A stretch of 64,000 nt of DNA from a sulfur-oxidizing endosymbiont of Gigantopelta aegis. Lineage in GTDB: Bacteria > Pseudomonadota > Gammaproteobacteria > GRL18. The stretch spans positions 3,414,857 to 3,478,856 of the forward strand of contig NZ_JAEHGE010000001.1 of assembly GCF_016097415.1 (NCBI RefSeq), in the 5' to 3' direction. The translations under genes and the position numbers were made by a program. A model generated the notes under the pieces. It was given only the letters and a program-made list of their open reading frames with translations. It was not told the origin of the DNA and made no database searches. Of this stretch, positions 55,577-64,000 are shown one piece after another. Numbering within the stretch: position 1 is the stretch's first letter; every line of letters starts with the position of its first letter.

Positions 55577-56364
55577 ATGAGTTTGAAGTTTTGGAATTTT
55601 AACTATTGGAAGTTGAACTATCGTTGTTTAAGATTATCACTTTTTTTGACCAGTTATTTAATAATAAGTATGGCACATGCAGACAGTATACAAGCTGATC
55701 GACCTGGGTTCAGCACGGGTACCTATACCGTAGCGCCGGGCTATAGTCATATTGAAGTTGGCTTACAATATGATAAGGGCAATAATATTGGTGAGCGAGG
55801 CAGTTATACCGCACCCTTATATTAAACTATAGAATGGGGCTGACGGATGAAACCGAGCTTAATCTTCTATGGGATGGTTGGAATAAAAGCAATGGTGATT
55901 CTTCTTTGACCAATGGTGACTTAATGCTGGGCTTGAAACAACGCATCGTGACCAATGAAGACTATAATATATCCTGGTTGGGCTTTGTTACGTTGCCTAC
56001 AGGCACTCGAAGTAATGCTCAGCATTTTTCCCCGTTTATTGGTTTACTCTGGGATCGTACCATTACAGATAATATTTCTTTATTTGGCACTTTACAATTG
56101 GTCTCTTATGTTGAATCCAGAGACCGAAAAAACCAATTTCAGCCAGCGATAGGCTTGTCCTATCAGCATACTGATAAATTGGGTAGCTATGTAGAAATAT
56201 ACAGTGATATTGCTATGAATACGAGTGTTGCACCGGCGAGCGTGTTTGATGCAGGACTTACTTATTTGTTAACGGATTCAATACAGGTCGATTTTAATTT
56301 TGGCCTAGCAACGGATCGTCGCTCATCTGATTTTGCAGGCTTTGGTTTTGCCATACGTTTCTAG
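55577..56364 (+). pseudogene. Outer-membrane-type protein (phenol MetA-degradation transporter family), one frame break
   Basis: From ATG 55577 (AAGGA upstream) a signal peptide (LSLFLTSYLIISMAHADS) leads to IQADRPGFSTGTYTVAPGYS then HIEVGLQYDKGN, the opening of the Phenol_MetA_deg/MetA-like beta-barrel family. It stops at TAA 55823-55825 (TTATATTAAAC). In the other frame it resumes as LNYRMGLTDETELNLLWDGW and ends with a beta-barrel-type Phe (FGFAIRF). About 262 aa restored. It may be a porin-like carrier for hydrophobic or aromatic compounds. Family function is poorly known; the pairing with a cresol-type flavoprotein is only suggestive. Confidence 0.75.
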
Positions 56365-56450
56365 GTTAATGGCTGTGTCAAACTTCACCCATAATATTCA
56401 TCGTAAATTGTTTACTCAATAATCTATTAAGGTAAAAGTATCAATCAGTC

Positions 56451-59176
56451 ATGAGCTTAAGTAATAAAATAAATTATATACAACAAGCATGGAATGATTT
56501 GCGTATTGGTGCACGCCTGACAATCGGTGTGAGCACCATCTTATTTCTCACCGTTGTTGTTGGTCTAGTGGGTTGGGTCACGCTGGAATCTCAGTCTCGC
56601 TCACAAATTTTAGCCAATCAGGCGATTGATTTAGTCAGTGCATTACGTGCTGCACGTCAGGACGAAAAAAAACTATATGCTCAGTGGTGATGCCATCCAT
56701 ATTAAAGAAACGCTGGAAGGCATAGAAAATATCCGAAAAAATGCTGAAAGACTCAAGTCTGACTTAGAAAAAGAATTACATGCGATGCTGAATGATTTAT
56801 TAGCTGAGCGGGATAACTATCAAACTGAATTTGAAAATTTTGTTGAATTGAATTATAAAAAATCGCTCAGCTTAAAAGAGATGGTAAGTCAGGGACGAGA
56901 ACTGGAAAATACGGCGGTTATCTTACGTGATGATCAGAAAAAAGAATTGCAGCGTCTGGAAACTTTGGCCGTTACCTCATCCGATGAACGCCAGGAAAAA
57001 GAGAAAAAGCGGATGATGCTAATCGCATGATTAAGCTGATGGGTGAAGCACGACAACAAGAGAAAAATTTCCTGCTACGCAATAATCCGCGTTATGCCGA
57101 TGATACAGAAAACCTGGTCGATAAACTCATTATTCAGGCTAATTCCACTAAATCTCGCTTTGAAGATGTAGAAAATCAACGTTTGGCACAACAAATTATT
57201 GATGCTGCCGAGCAATATAAAAAGGATCTAAAAGCCGTTGTTGAGGGTGAAAAAGAAAATACTCAGGCATTAGCAACCATTATTATTTTGGGTCGTTTAG
57301 TGGAAGATCACTCGGTTAAACTCCGTGAAGATCAAAAACAAGAACTCTTAAAATTAGAACAGCAAACGACTGACACAGGGAAGCAGCGACTGGATAAACG
57401 TGAGAAGGCCGATCTGGCCAATCGTATCATTAAACTCATGGGAGAGGCGCGGCAACAGGAAAAAAACTTTTACTGCGTAAGGAACAATCTTATGCTGAAG
57501 TCACTTATGACTTGGTCAGAGAAATGATCAAACAGGCGGTTGATTTACGGCAGCGTTTTCAGGACAAACAAAATAAAAAATTAGTCAATCAAGTCATTGA
57601 AGCTGCAAAACAGTATTTGGATGAATTTAACAAGATTGTTAAGATAACCAACGCCAATGTCTTAGCTCAGGATTCAATGGCATCATTGGGGCGTAAAGTG
57701 GAAGATCGTTCATCTCAATTGAGGGATGATCAGAAACAAGAACTACAGCGCCTGGAGCGCATTTCAACACGTTCTTCTAAGCAACGGCTGGATAAACGCA
57801 TCAAGGCGGATACGGCGAATCGTATTATTAAGCTAATGGGCGAAGCCAGACAACAGGAAAAAAACTTTCTATTACGTAAGGAGCAAGCTTATGTTGAACA
57901 AACCCGCACCTTGGTGAATCAGGCAGTACGTCAGGCACAATTATTACGCGAACGATTTCAGGATAAGCAAAACCGTGAATTAGCGGATAAAATTATTAGC
58001 GCTGCACAAAGTTATTCACAAGAATTTGAAGATGTTGTGGTGGCTGAAAATGAGCAGGTGCAACAGCAAGCACGTATGGTGAATGCCGCTCGTGAGATTG
58101 AGCAATGGGCAGGTCAAATTCGTCATAAAACACAATTGTCTGCGGATAATGCTAAAGAAACCGCTGTCGTTATCATTCTATTGACCTTAGCTCTGGCGTT
58201 AATTCTAGGGGTTGCTGCGGCGGTTATATTGACCAATAGTATTTCCAAGCCTATTCAGGAACTTGTTGAGGTCATTAACCGACTGGCACGCGAAGATAAT
58301 GTGGATGTACCCTTGGTGATGAATCAGGACGAAATTGGTAAAATTGCCCGCGCAATTTCAAACTTTAAAGAAGTTATTCTACGGCGTAAAGAAAAAACCG
58401 AGGCACAGCTCATTCAAGCTGAGAAAATGGCCGCATTGGGCGATTTGGTTGCCGGTGTGGCTCATGAAATTAATACGCCAATAGGTATTGCCGTGACGGG
58501 TAGTACACACTTGCAAGATCAAATCACCTTATTAGAGCAAAGCTTTGATCAGGGCAAACTGACAAAATCAGAATTTAAAGACTTTGTCGATAATGCGATG
58601 CCAACAGCAGCAACGATACAAAATAATTTGGAGCGAGCCTCTGCCTTAATCAAAAGTTTCAAGCAAGTGGCCGTTGATCAATCCAGTCAGGAATTAAGAA
58701 TCATAAAAATAGCCGATTATATTAATAATGTGTTAGTCAGTTTACACCCTAAGATCAAACAAACTAAACATCAGATTTTAGTTGAAGGCGATCAACAATT
58801 GATGATTGAAACAGTGCCGGGTGCACTGTCACAAGTGATCACTAATTTGGTTATGAACTCCTTAACACATGGTTATGAGACTGACTCAGAGTCTGGCATT
58901 ATAAAAATTAATATCGCATCTGAAAATAAAGATGTCATTATAACGTATAGTGATGATGGGAAAGGCATGAGTGATGAAACGGCAAAACGTATTTATGAAC
59001 CCTTTTTTACGACTAAGCGTGGTACCGGTGGTAGTGGTCTGGGACTGAGTATTATTTTCAATTTGGTCACACAAACATTAGGTGGTGTTATTCATTGCTC
59101 CACAAAATATGAGCAGGGTGTAAGCTTTGAGATACGCTTTCCAATCAAAAAAGAAATGGATAACATAAATGATTGA
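56451..59176 (+). pseudogene. Sensor histidine kinase with four tandem helical sensor repeats; three frame breaks
   Basis: Pieces in different frames join into a 908-residue kinase. TM1 is LTIGVSTILFLTVVVGLVGW. A very long periplasmic part holds four copies of a 132-133-residue unit, each with GEARQQEKNFLLR or a variant (anchors at about 56664, 57060, 57459 and 57857) and DDQKQELQRLE. Then TM2 (VVIILLTLALALILGVAAAV), HAMP, HisKA with the phospho-His in GDLVAGVAHEINTPIGIAVT, and HATPase (NLVMNSLTHGY, YSDDGKGMSDETA, GTGGSGLGLSII). Breaks: one A too many near 56668, one G missing near 57013, one T missing near 57470. The EKNF units resemble HBM-type helical sensors of chemoreceptors. The receiver-kinase at 59169 overlaps its end by 8 bp. 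Confidence 0.85.
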
Positions 59177-61607
59177 AGATGATGATCTGTTATTTAATGA
59201 CGATGATGATGAGACAAATGTGAATGATAAGACATCATTAAAGAGTGATTTGCAAGCCTGGAAATTACTCATTGTTGATGATGATCCTGAAGTACATCAA
59301 ATTACCAAATTATCTTTAGTTAATTTCAAATTTGAAAATAGAGGTTTGGAATTTTTGCAGGCATATAGTGCTGAAGAAGCTTTAAAAATTATTCAGTCAA
59401 CGCCTGACATTGCACTCACATTACTGGATGTGGTAATGGAAACAGAACATGCTGGCCTAGAGTTAGTCGAAAAATCCGTACACAACTGAACAATAATCGC
59501 ATTCGAATTATTCTCAGAACCGGGCAACCGGGGTGGCGCCGGAAAGAGATATCATTGTTCATTATGATATTAATGATTATGCAGAAAAAGCCGAATTATC
59601 AGCCCAAAAATTATTTACCTTAGTTGTCGCTAGCTTACGTGCTTATCGAGATATCGTAAAATTAGAAGATAGTCGGGCTGAGCTAGTGGAAGCTAATTTA
59701 CGTTTATCAAAAGAGCGTGAACGCATACAAGTAACCCTGGATTCAATTGGTGATGGGGTAATGACGACTGATGCACAAGGTTTGATCACCCATCTTAATC
59801 CAGTGGCAGAAAAATTGACCGGCTGGAGTCTACAAGATGCTTGCGGACTGGATGTTAAAAACGTTTTTCCTATTGTTGATGCCTCCAGTGGCGAGACGAT
59901 TTCAAACCCCATTGACAAAGTCATTGCCACGGGCGAAACCGTCTATTTGAGTAATCATACCACACTGATTTCCAGAACCGGGAAGCAATTTCAGATTGCA
60001 GATTCGGCAGCGCCTATTAGAGGTGCAGACCAGCAGATTGTGGGTATGGTGCTGACCTTTAATGATGTGACAGAGCAATACAGTCTGCGCGAAGCGGCTA
60101 AACAGAGCTAACATCATCTGCAAATGATTATGGATCATACTCCCGCTATTATTTATGCCAAAGATATTCAAGGTCACTATCTTTTTTGTAAATCAGAAGT
60201 TCAAGTCGTTTTTGAACTCACGACAGAGGAAGTCATTGGTAATACGGATTTTGATATTTTCCCTGCTGAAATTGCCACAGCATTCCGCAAAAACGACCAG
60301 CTTGTTTGGGAGTCAGGAAAGGCTTGGAAGCTGAAGAAAGCGCACCTTATAAGGATGAAATCCGACATTATTTATCGGTTAAATTTCCTATTTTAGATGC
60401 TGCTGGCATGGCCTATGCGATGTGTGGTATTTCAACGGATATCAGTGAGCACAAGAAACAGGAAGAACAATTGCGCCGAAGCCAAAAATGGAGGCCATCG
60501 GTCAACTCACCGGTGGTATTGCACATGATTTTAATAATCAACTGGGTGTGGTGCTCGGTTACTTAGATTTTATCAATGACTCCGTTGAAGATGATAAAAA
60601 CTGCAAAAATGGATTGGTACAGCCACCAAAGCTGCATTACGCTGCACTGATCTAACGCGCCAGTTATTGTCTTTTCACGCACCCAAGCGAATGAAAAAAC
60701 CGTAGTCGATATTAACTCTAAATTAGAAGAGTTAAAAATATGTTGGCCCGTTCTATCACGCCTGCAATTGTAATCCAATATTTTTTAGCGGATGACCTCT
60801 GGCTAACAGAAACGGATGGCGGAGAGTTTCAAGACGCTATTTTAAACTTGGTTATTAACGCCCGAGATGCGATGCCTAATGGTGGTAAGTTATTAATTGA
60901 AAGCAGTAATAAAACAATTGATAGTGATTGTACGCACATTAATTCGACAGCGACTGCGGGTGATTATGTTCAAATTATGCTCAGTGATACCGGAATGGGC
61001 ATGGATAAAGCCACTCAGGAGCGTATTTTTGAACCATTTTATACCACCAAGCCTAAAGGGAAGGTACGGGCTTAGGGATGGCGATGGTGTATGGTTTTGT
61101 GAAACGCTATGGTGGTTTTTTTCAAATCTATTCGGAAGTCGATGTGGGTACAACAATGCGCTTGTATTTACCGCGTACGCTTTCGGAGCAGGAAAATGCT
61201 GTTTTACCTGAAAAGAAAGGCGTTATTCCATCCGGTTCAGAAACGGTTTTAATTGTTGATGATGAAGTAGATTTATTAAATTTAGCCGACACTTATCTCT
61301 CTGCTTTAGGTTACCAAACTTTTTGGCTGAAAATGCCCAACAGGCGATGGCAATCATGGCAAAACAGCCGAATATTGATGTGTTATTCAGTGATGTGGTG
61401 ATGCCGGGTGGTGTTAATGGTTACGAGTTAGCCGAGCAAGCCATAGAAAAATATCCACATATTAAAGTGCTGCTGACTTCGGGCTTCACTTCGAACACCA
61501 TCGCTCAAAATGGGCAGCAACGCTTTACAAGACAATTATTAACGAAACCCTACCGAAAAATAGAATTGGCTCGGGCGTTACGCAAAGTGATAGCAAAATC
61601 GGTTTAA
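59169..61607 (+). pseudogene. Hybrid REC-DUF3369-PAS-PAS-histidine kinase-REC protein, many frame breaks
   Basis: Domains in order: receiver (LLIVDDDPEVHQITKLSLVN, LLDVVMETEHAGLELV); DUF3369-like (NNRIRIILRTGQPG, YDINDYAEKAELSAQKLFTL); PAS (VTLDSIGDGVMTTDAQGLIT); PAS (MIMDHTPAIIYAKDIQGHYL); HisKA ([20 protein letters not shown]); HATPase (NLVINARDAMPNGGKLLIES, LSDTGMGMDKATQERIF); C-terminal receiver (TVLIVDDEVDLLNLADTYLS, LFSDVVMPGGVNGYEL). Nine one-base losses (near 59474, 59527, 60316, 60490, 60604, 60672, 60733, 61064 and 61322) restore 815 codons. A tenth fault is different: an in-frame TAA at 60109-60111 where CAA (QHHLQMIMDH) is expected. It overlaps the upstream kinase gene, so the two act together in signalling. 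Confidence 0.82.
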
Positions 61608-61728
61608 TGAACACTGGATACCTTGTAAGATGTGTTTGAGTGACAAAGCGCAGCAATATTTTTTTATTTTCTAGAATTATCCCTCAATCAAGTAGAATAC
61701 AGCTCTCATTCTTATTAGTGGAACTCTT

Positions 61729-62036
61729 ATGGATAAATTTAGCCTCATTATTGTTATTGGCGTTATCGCCCTGACCGCCTATTATTTTATGTCAAATAAA
61801 AATAACGGCAAAACTGCTGTAGAAAATACCCGCCTGGGGGCAGAATATTTGGCTACAAACAAAGTCAAAGAAGGCGTTGTAGAAACAGCATCAGGCTTGC
61901 AATATCAGGTGCTGACTCAAGGCAGTGGGACACAGCATCCTAGCGCGAAAGCAACGGTTAAGGTGCATTATCATGGCACTCTAATGGACGGTAAAGTTTT
62001 TGATAGCTCGGTGGATCGTGGTGAGCCTATTAGTTT
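61729..62036 (+). pseudogene. FKBP-type peptidyl-prolyl isomerase, 5' part (split by IS1595)
   Basis: MDKFSLIIVIGVIALTAYYF is an N-terminal membrane or signal helix. VETASGLQYQVLTQGSGTQH and KATVKVHYHGTLMDGKVFDS then SVDRGEPISF are FKBP strands with the proline-isomerase pocket residues Tyr/Phe/Asp. The reading is cut at the ATTAGTTT target site (62029-62036); it then runs 58 bp into the IS before stopping at 62094. The rest is at 63078-63259. Confidence 0.93.
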
Positions 62037-63077
62037 CTTGATTACCCACAAAGCTCCGCCATATTTCGATAATTATACTATAATTATACTATAATTAAAG
62101 TATAGATTATGTGTGGAGTAGAATGATGTCAAAAAATAAAATTCAGTTTCAAGAAGGTTATAGTTTATTTGAGCTTTTTAATGATTATGGCACTGACAAA
62201 CAGTGCCGACAAGCCTTATTTAAATGGAAATTTCCTGATGGATTTGTTTGCCCAGAGTGTGGCAATAAGACTTATTGCACTCTAGAACATCGCCATCTTT
62301 ATCAGTGCCACCATTGTCATCATCAGACATCAGCAACCTGTGGGACAATATTTGATAGTACCAAACTGCCTTTATCTAAGTGGTTTTAGCGATTCATCTT
62401 ATGACTCAATTGAAGACAGCGGTTTCAGCATTAGAATTAAAGAGACAGCTTAAGGTAAGCTACAATACAGCCTGGAGTATGAAACAAAAGATCATGCAGG
62501 TTATGAAAGAACGTGATGACAGTAAACCTTTATCAGGCATCATTCAAATTGATGATGCCTACTGGGGTGGTGAGCACAGAGGCGGCTCCAGAGGTCGTGG
62601 TTCAGAAAATAAAACACCGTTCGTTGCAGCCGTTTCTACTAATGAAGATGGACACCCGATTGCAATGAATTTAAATGTGCTTAAAGGGTTTAAATCCAGT
62701 GAAATAAAACGATGGGCACAAACTCATTTAACACCTGGAAGTACTGTTTACTCAGATGGGTTAAATTGTTTTCCTGCGGTTAAAGAAGCTGACTGTAAGC
62801 ATGTTCCAATCGTCACGGGTGGTGGTGCGGCAAGTGTTGATAAAATTGAGTTTATCTGGGTTAACACTATGATAGGTAATATTAAAAACTCTATGAAGGG
62901 AAGCTATCATTCCATTAACTCAAAACATTTACCTCGGTATCTTGCTGAATTTTGTTATCGGTTTAATAGACGCTTTAACTTAAAAGACATGATGCCAAGG
63001 TTTTTATGCGTGGCGATGAAAACGCCACCTATGAATGGAAAGCTCCTAAAAATGGCGGAGCTTTATGGGTAATCAAG
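62037..63077 (+). mobile_element. IS1595-family insertion sequence, copy 2
   Basis: The element runs CTTGATTACCCACAAAGC to GCTTTATGGGTAATCAAG, 1,041 bp, flanked by 8-bp ATTAGTTT on both sides (62029-62036 and 63078-63085). It is nearly identical to copy 1 but with two instead of five full 11-bp repeats and one T fewer near 63004. Confidence 0.95.
62123..63077 (+). pseudogene. IS1595-family transposase, copy 2
   Basis: Same zinc-ribbon and ISXO2 DDE segments as copy 1, with the same TGG-TTT-TAG break, plus a second break at GGTTTTTATGCG (five T against six) that replaces the tail. In the correct frame the end WKAPKNGGALWVIK has no stop and reads on into the FKBP 3' part in frame. Confidence 0.88.
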
Positions 63078-63259
63078 ATTAGTTTTGCATTAAATCAGGT
63101 TATTCCCGGTTGGACTGAAGGACTGCAATTAATGGTTGTCGGTGAAAAGACCCGTTTTTTATTCCGGCTAAACTCGCCTATGGCAATCGAGCTATGGGCG
63201 CCATTGCCCCTGGCTCGACATTGATCTTTGATGTGGAACTCTTAGGTGTTACAGAATAG
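63078..63259 (+). pseudogene. FKBP-type peptidyl-prolyl isomerase, 3' part
   Basis: Continues the FKBP fold after the IS: ALNQVIPGWTEGLQLMVVGE then, with one T added to the run of six at about 63160, KTRFFIPAKLAYGNRAMGAI and APGSTLIFDVELLGV. This is a textbook FKBP C-terminus. With one target copy and the T, the gene is 161 codons (160 aa), acting as a periplasmic or membrane-linked foldase. Confidence 0.92.
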
Positions 63260-63277
63260 TATCATGAGTATAAGGCG

Positions 63278-63909
63278 ATGCTAAAAATACTCTGTTTTGG
63301 TGATAGCATTACCCTTGGTGAATTAGACCTTGAGTGGGGTGGCTGGGCTGATCGTTTAAAGAGGCACTTTTTGCCCAATTTTCAGCACAACAAACACAAG
63401 ACATTGGCCTATATAATCTGGGCATTGCCGGAGAAAATACCGATGGCTTAGTTTATCGATTTGAAACAGAGCTCAAAGCACGTCATATCAATGGTCAACA
63501 ATTGATTATTTTATTCGCCTATGGTGCAAATGATATTGTCATTCATAAAGATAAAAATATTGTTCCGGAAGCTTATTTTATCAGGAATTTAAAACACTGT
63601 ATTGAAATAGCTCAAGGTGTTAATGCCGAGATAGTATTATTAGGTGTTTTGCCAATCTCTGACCGCATTGAAGGTCAAGTAAATCAGCATGGCAAGTTGC
63701 GTTTTGATAGTGACATACAAAAATATAATGTCATTTTAAACACGCTTGCTCAAAAAATGCATTGCCAATTTATTGATTTATACTCGATTTTTTCGGAAGC
63801 TGGCAATAAAGAAAAGTACCTTTCCAGCGATGGATTGCATCCCAATGCTAAGGGACATGAATTGCTCTACAAAAATATAAAGCAACAACTCGAAGCATTA
63901 GTTCTTTAA
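63278..63909 (+). pseudogene. SGNH/GDSL hydrolase, one frame break
   Basis: ATG 63278 reads MLKILCFGDSITLGELDLEW (block I GDS) then WADRLK. One more A at TTTAAAGAGG (near 63360) continues as EALFAQFSAQQTQDIGLYNL, GIAGENTDGLVYRFE, block III AYGANDIVIHKD and block V SSDGLHPNAKGHELLY with the catalytic Asp-x-x-His. Restored length is 210 aa. It hydrolyses esters or thioesters, such as lysophospholipase or arylesterase. No signal peptide. It lies 18 bp after the FKBP gene. Confidence 0.88.
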
Positions 63910-63925
63910 CAGGTAAAATTTGTAG

Positions 63926-63942
63926 GGTGGGCACTGCCCACC
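63926..63942. repeat. REP-like palindrome
   Basis: GGTGGGCACTGCCCACC is a perfect 8-bp stem with a one-base centre, and GTAGGG (63922-63927) recurs inverted as CCCTAC near 63977. Such GTAGGGTGGGC palindromes are common dispersed REP units in gammaproteobacteria. Confidence 0.65.
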
Positions 63943-64000
63943 AATTGCGATCAATGAATACTGCTGATGGACAGCTCCCTACGTTCTATTTTTTTATTTA

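Overview
The window comes from an AT-rich gammaproteobacterial chromosome with a flagellar motor and chemotaxis. Evidence: an Rsd/AlgQ anti-sigma factor, CheV, MotA/MotB, the conserved miaB-ybeZ-ybeY-ybeX-lnt block, an MlaE/MlaF/MCE lipid-transport operon and a two-component-rich tail. No gene fixes the order. A short C-terminal sorting signal of the VPxxP/PEP-CTERM type and a TPAT-type TRAP transporter fit an environmental, surface-associated or symbiotic lifestyle, but that is inference. Insertion sequences are unusually dense: two IS3-family types (called ISa and ISb here), an IS1595-type element, an IS66-type element and an ISKra4-type remnant.

Layout. 1-11,100 is ordinary chromosome: cheV (cut by the window edge), rsd, mazG, an RND efflux pair (adaptor and permease), an exported protein, a TlpA-like thioredoxin, an exported amidase and amtB. 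11,366-14,520 holds ISa and IS1595 copies around a damaged hotdog-fold gene. 14,545-17,403 has a cyclic-nucleotide-binding protein, an unknown protein and an FAD oxidoreductase. 17,414-24,623 is a nested IS pile-up: ISb fragment, inverted ISb, and a third ISb that split a PIN toxin gene and was itself hit by an IS66 element whose last 940 bp are tandemly duplicated. 24,624-27,408 is a small integron-type cassette array: four attC-like sites separate a PIN/antitoxin pair, an AbrB/Doc pair, a BrnT/BrnA pair and a two-gene cassette of unknown function; no integron integrase is seen. 27,527-30,643 holds a truncated tyrosine recombinase, a RAYT start, an ISa fragment, two copies of a perfect 36-bp palindrome around a sorting-signal protein, and another PIN toxin pair.

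31,167-36,680 is the intact miaB-ybeZ-ybeY-ybeX-lnt block (tRNA modification, rRNA maturation, lipoprotein acylation). 38,096-44,932 is a lipid-trafficking operon (STAS-MlaE, MlaF, MCE, auxiliary lipoprotein) split by ISb plus an ISKra4 remnant, followed by a trypsin-like PDZ protease. On the minus strand, 46,104-51,586 carries a TRAP transporter with a TatT partner (tatT-dctP-dctQ-dctM) and a 4-cresol-dehydrogenase-type flavoprotein. 51,805-55,369 is motA-motB-pilZ, with motA split by ISb. 55,577-63,909 has an outer-membrane-type protein, two large sensor kinases, an FKBP peptidyl-prolyl isomerase split by IS1595, and an SGNH hydrolase.

The dominant anomaly is the number of broken reading frames: about 30, nearly all explained by one missing base in a short homopolymer, and often the same in every copy of an IS. 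Restoring those bases gives clean full-length families (RND permease, two kinases, FKBP, SGNH hydrolase, IS transposases). This looks more like systematic consensus error than gene decay, although tract slippage or programmed frameshifting cannot be excluded from sequence alone. The clean IS insertions with target duplications (motA, FKBP, PIN toxin) do not depend on this problem and are likely real.
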